From contig NZ_CP041637.1 in NCBI RefSeq assembly GCF_007197735.1, positions 3,815,001 through 3,879,000 of the forward strand: a stretch of DNA of 64,000 nucleotides, in the 5' to 3' direction. The notes under the pieces were generated by a model, which ran no database searches, was not told the origin of the DNA, and saw only the letters and a program-made list of their open reading frames with translations. Every line of letters starts with the position of its first letter. The stretch's first letter is position 1. Source of the DNA: Formosa sediminum (GTDB taxonomy: Bacteria > Bacteroidota > Bacteroidia > Flavobacteriales > Flavobacteriaceae). The translations under genes were made by a program, and so were the position numbers. Below are positions 62,201 to 64,000 of the stretch, piece after piece.

Positions 62201-64000
62201 GGTGAAGAAAAAAATGACACATTCCAAGCTTGGTTAGATATTAATGGTGGTGCAACAGCAACAGATAACTGTACTACATCTGACGATATTGTTTGGACAA
62301 ATGATTATGTTGAAACAGACATTTCTCCTTGTGGAACAGATTCGCAAACAATCACATTTACAGCAACTGATGCTTGTGGAAATACATCAACTGTTACTAG
62401 TGAATATACATTCGCAGACGAAACTGGACCAGTTATTATTAATGAAGCGATAGATCTTACTTTAGAATGTGGTGACCAAACTGGTTTAGAAAATTGGTTA
62501 TCAACAAACGGGGGAGCTACTGCTATAGATGAGTGTTCTGAAATCACCAGCTGGTCTAACGATTTTACTGCCATCTCAGACGAATGTGGTAATACAGGAT
62601 CTGCAACTGTAACATTTACAGTTACCGATACTTGTGGTAACCCAACAACAACAACAGCAACAGTAACTATAGTAGATACAACAGCTCCAGAAGCACCAAG
62701 TGCACCAGCTGATATTACAGTAGAGTGTATTGAGGATGTTCCTACAGCCACTACATTAAGTACTATCGATGAATGTTCTGGAGAAATTATTGCTACAGCA
62801 GTTGATACTACAAATAGTAATGATAATTGTGATATTGTGATTACTAGAACTTGGACTTTTACAGACGATTGTGGAAATTCTAATGCTGTATCTCAGATCA
62901 TAACAGTAAAAGATGAAACTGCTCCTGTAGTGCCTAACGCACCCGAAGATATTACCATAGAATGTTTAACAGACCTACCTGCTCTAATAGATTTAACTGC
63001 GACAGATAATTGTACTGGAGATATAATTGCTAGCGGAGTAGATACTATTAATGATACAGATCCTTGTAATATTATTGTAACTCGTACTTGGACGTTTACA
63101 GATAATTGTGGCAATACGGATGCCGTAACACAAATCATAACAGTAAAAGATGAAACTGCTCCTGTACTACCTAATACTCCTGCAGATATTTCAGTTTCAT
63201 GTATTTCAGATATCCCTGCACCTACAGAATTAAGTGCTATCGATAATTGTGGTGGTACAATAACTGCTATGAGTGTAGATTCTGAATTACCTTTAGATAG
63301 TTGTAATACAATTATAACTCGTACTTGGACATTTGCTGATGCATGTGGAAATACTAGTACCACATCTCAAACAATAACTGTAAACGATGATATTGCACCA
63401 ACAATTACAGTTGAACCTATAGATATAGTAGATCCTTGTACAGGAAACGAAAGAAGTGCAACTATCGATGCTTGGTTAGCTATAAACGGTGGAGCTAGAG
63501 CTACAGATAATTGCTCTACAGTAACTTGGACAAACGATTATCAAGAAGATTCAGTAACATGTAACGGTCCTACTAAAGTTATCTTTACAGCTACAGATGA
63601 ATGTGGTAACTCAACATCTGTAAGTGCAACATATACTATAGAAGATTTCAGTGGACCTAACATTACAACTGAAGCTCAAGACATCTCTATAGAGTGTGGA
63701 GATATTAATAGTCCTGAATTACTAAATTGGTTAAGCAATAACGGTGGTGCAATAGCACAAGATATCTGTTCTGAAACTAGCTGGAGTAACGATTTCGATG
63801 CAAACACATTTATTGGAGGAAATACAGTTGTTACCTTTACTGCTTCAGATCAATGTGGAAATATAAACACAACAACTGCTAATATTATATTTACTGATAG
63901 TGTCGCTCCTATAGCTCCTGAAGCTCCTGCTGACATTACTGTTGAATGTACTGATATCCCTGAAATGATAGACTTAACGGCAACAGATAATTGTGAAGGA
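59255..64000 (+). CDS. Giant secreted adhesin with SprB-like and HYR-like repeats (partial, 3' end outside window)
   Basis: An open frame of exactly 1582 codons to the window edge. Signal peptide: MKKFYATKFKSYKNIKQYSL followed by a hydrophobic run ending SYGQ near 40. Residues about 40-365 are an unassigned surface domain (DIVYAGLYWIGRPG, GGSIGYFGGWSMVVIYENS). A DUF11-like domain (EPGQEITYKVDIKNFGTEAATNS) follows near 390-500, then Ig-like segments. An SprB-type repeat (GSIDITVTGGSGNYSYAWST, GLTNGSYTVTITDE) lies near 730-790. From residue 882 nine HYR-like repeats follow. Such proteins reach the surface by type IX secretion and serve gliding or adhesion. The C-terminal sorting signal is outside the window. 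Confidence 0.9.
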   Translation, partial: MKKFYATKFKSYKNIKQYSLLALMLMAFSFYSYGQVIKPFTPRENSTGQSLYTVKGDFTIIGNKNLTTLDPNLSNGEMIYVDVDGDNTTLNSSSATLQLKDDNGAITDCSDIVYAGLYWIGRPGPDDEFTATNGTITKTLNKRQVSISGPSSSSYTTITAASDDIYYPSDIYSDMFIAYSDVTDYVKQNGPGNYDVADIALLEGVGGSIGYFGGWSMVVIYENSTMKSRNISTYDGYAFRRSINDAGFYGSDFLNLDVSNLTPDNSNEVAAQIGVMAAEEDLTLAFDSFILNGTYLSHSGNSETNFFNSSITVGGSPRNPNFADNNGLGLSKFDIPTGVIAPNQSTLNFEYTSIQDKYIIYNLTFSVEAPAPDIEAEVSITDINGVTNTSETTTVEPGQEITYKVDIKNFGTEAATNSILSIPVPFNTTYKDLSISSTAYAPFTSSNAPIYNATTNTIDWDLGDLPEATRTDDLLASFTFKVTATDDCNVLVVACAQSIALNGTITGSGVTSSYFSKNLITGYDTTVGCIGTPIDAPLLTSIVNTNCANTPIVQTFEYCESTIPFTDISSAYPIGTKFYDQYPVSSSTTEFTSTNTFPGTSGVSTYYAIPANTEDCYFEFTINVDAITSIPTVDSEPIEYCLNETATALTATPTNSDYILYYYENNDPNTIGQTNLTPDTSVAGTFTYYVAEGTTDGCLSENKAEITIIVHDVLDITSDIVDATCTPGGDGSIDITVTGGSGNYSYAWSTGATTEDITGLTNGSYTVTITDETTGCDTATSFNVEEDLTIVPIITAPENYELEGCSESSITDLAFSATPVSISLDQLQNAMGGNGTASGFSSLTYSDVVEASTCPVVVTRTFTATNDCNNSVTATQTITIIDTTAPVVPTANIPADVTIECSDPLPAMIDLIAIDECDGNIVASGVDTTDDTDPCNVIVTRTWTFSDNCGNEDSVSQTITIVDTTGPEINASNLLPITVYCNGEEKNDTFQAWLDINGGATATDNCTTSDDIVWTNDYVETDISPCGTDSQTITFTATDACGNTSTVTSEYTFADETGPVIINEAIDLTLECGDQTGLENWLSTNGGATAIDECSEITSWSNDFTAISDECGNTGSATVTFTVTDTCGNPTTTTATVTIVDTTAPEAPSAPADITVECIEDVPTATTLSTIDECSGEIIATAVDTTNSNDNCDIVITRTWTFTDDCGNSNAVSQIITVKDETAPVVPNAPEDITIECLTDLPALIDLTATDNCTGDIIASGVDTINDTDPCNIIVTRTWTFTDNCGNTDAVTQIITVKDETAPVLPNTPADISVSCISDIPAPTELSAIDNCGGTITAMSVDSELPLDSCNTIITRTWTFADACGNTSTTSQTITVNDDIAPTITVEPIDIVDPCTGNERSATIDAWLAINGGARATDNCSTVTWTNDYQEDSVTCNGPTKVIFTATDECGNSTSVSATYTIEDFSGPNITTEAQDISIECGDINSPELLNWLSNNGGAIAQDICSETSWSNDFDANTFIGGNTVVTFTASDQCGNINTTTANIIFTDSVAPIAPEAPADITVECTDIPEMIDLTATDNCEG
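61898..64000 (+). repeat. Tandem HYR-like repeats of two classes, order A-BB-AAA-BB-A
   Basis: Repeat starts at D-x-x-x-P are 61898 (A1), 62141 (B1), 62417 (B2), 62675 (A2), 62912 (A3), 63149 (A4), 63386 (B3), 63644 (B4) and 63896 (A5, cut). Three A units in a row are exactly 237 bases (79 residues); B units are 252-276 bases. Class A carries ADITVEC, DNCxGxI, PCNxIVTRTWTFTDNCGN; class B carries WLxxNGGAxAxDxC, WSNDF, VTFTATDxCGN. Each class keeps paired Cys positions, suggesting disulfides. Confidence 0.88.

Noticed and set aside
60604-63363. Minus-strand open frames of 85-156 codons inside the adhesin gene
   Set aside because: They are mirror images of the repetitive plus-strand coding sequence, have valine- and serine-rich low-complexity translations, and no start or operon context. 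The plus-strand frame is open for 1582 codons.
1-64000. CRISPR arrays, rRNA genes and complete insertion sequences
   Set aside because: No short regularly spaced repeats, rRNA signatures or transposase genes were found. The only mobile-element traces are the integrase and umuC remnants.

Overview
The window comes from an AT-rich member of the Bacteroidota, almost certainly a marine-type Flavobacteriaceae. The evidence is type IX secretion (T9SS) sorting domains, a SusC/SusD pair, TAnnTTTG -7 promoter elements, the paired rhomboid/mutL and udk/divIC/methylmalonyl-CoA mutase gene orders, and a giant adhesin of the SprB/HYR kind at the right edge. No species can be named from the sequence alone.

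Layout. 1-342 holds the edge of an ECF sigma factor gene. 699-4093 is a three-gene ABC-2 export operon. 4346-6380 holds two tandem paralogous T9SS-exported proteins that share an ECF-like promoter. 7111-15985 is a SusCD outer-membrane uptake pair beside a Ca2+-dependent PI-PLC-like enzyme and a GDPD-like/metallophosphatase fusion, read here as a phospholipid or phosphodiester scavenging locus. 16165-21857 is an eroded genomic island against the 3' end of tRNA-Pro(UGG). It contains two decayed copies of an integrase 5' region, a broken umuC, a broken VOC gene, a small Crp/VOC/NTF2 cluster and a 614-residue PD-(D/E)XK nuclease-like protein.

22101-34050 is mostly housekeeping on the plus strand: sugar dehydrogenase, uridine kinase, DivIC/FtsB, methylmalonyl-CoA mutase (large subunit split and degenerate), an Rrf2 regulator, ParAB, DapB, signal peptidase I and WbqC. 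34042-39122 is a minus-strand operon of two small membrane proteins, MutL, two rhomboid proteases and an EEP-family phosphatase. 39384-42782 is a sulfur/persulfide module (thioredoxin, MBL-rhodanese protein, TauE exporter, Crp/Fnr regulator). Two of its promoters carry the same GTAAC-N4-GTTAC operator at identical spacing.

42880-43923 is an aldose epimerase. 44211-50433 is a complete RND multidrug efflux operon with its GbsR/MarR regulator and a palindromic operator. 50586-53633 holds a small membrane protein and two M28 peptidases. 53726-54873 holds two exported proteins. 54972-58540 is a polyphosphate gene group (SixA, PPK1, Ppx). From 59255 to the window end runs an uninterrupted frame of 1582 codons for a secreted adhesin with two alternating HYR-like repeat classes.

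The most unusual points are the methylmalonyl-CoA mutase that has lost its cobalamin ligand yet keeps open frames, the matched operators of the sulfur module, the tRNA-Pro island with its candidate defence nuclease, the possible antisense RNA in the susC leader, and the higher-order A/B repeat pattern of the adhesin.
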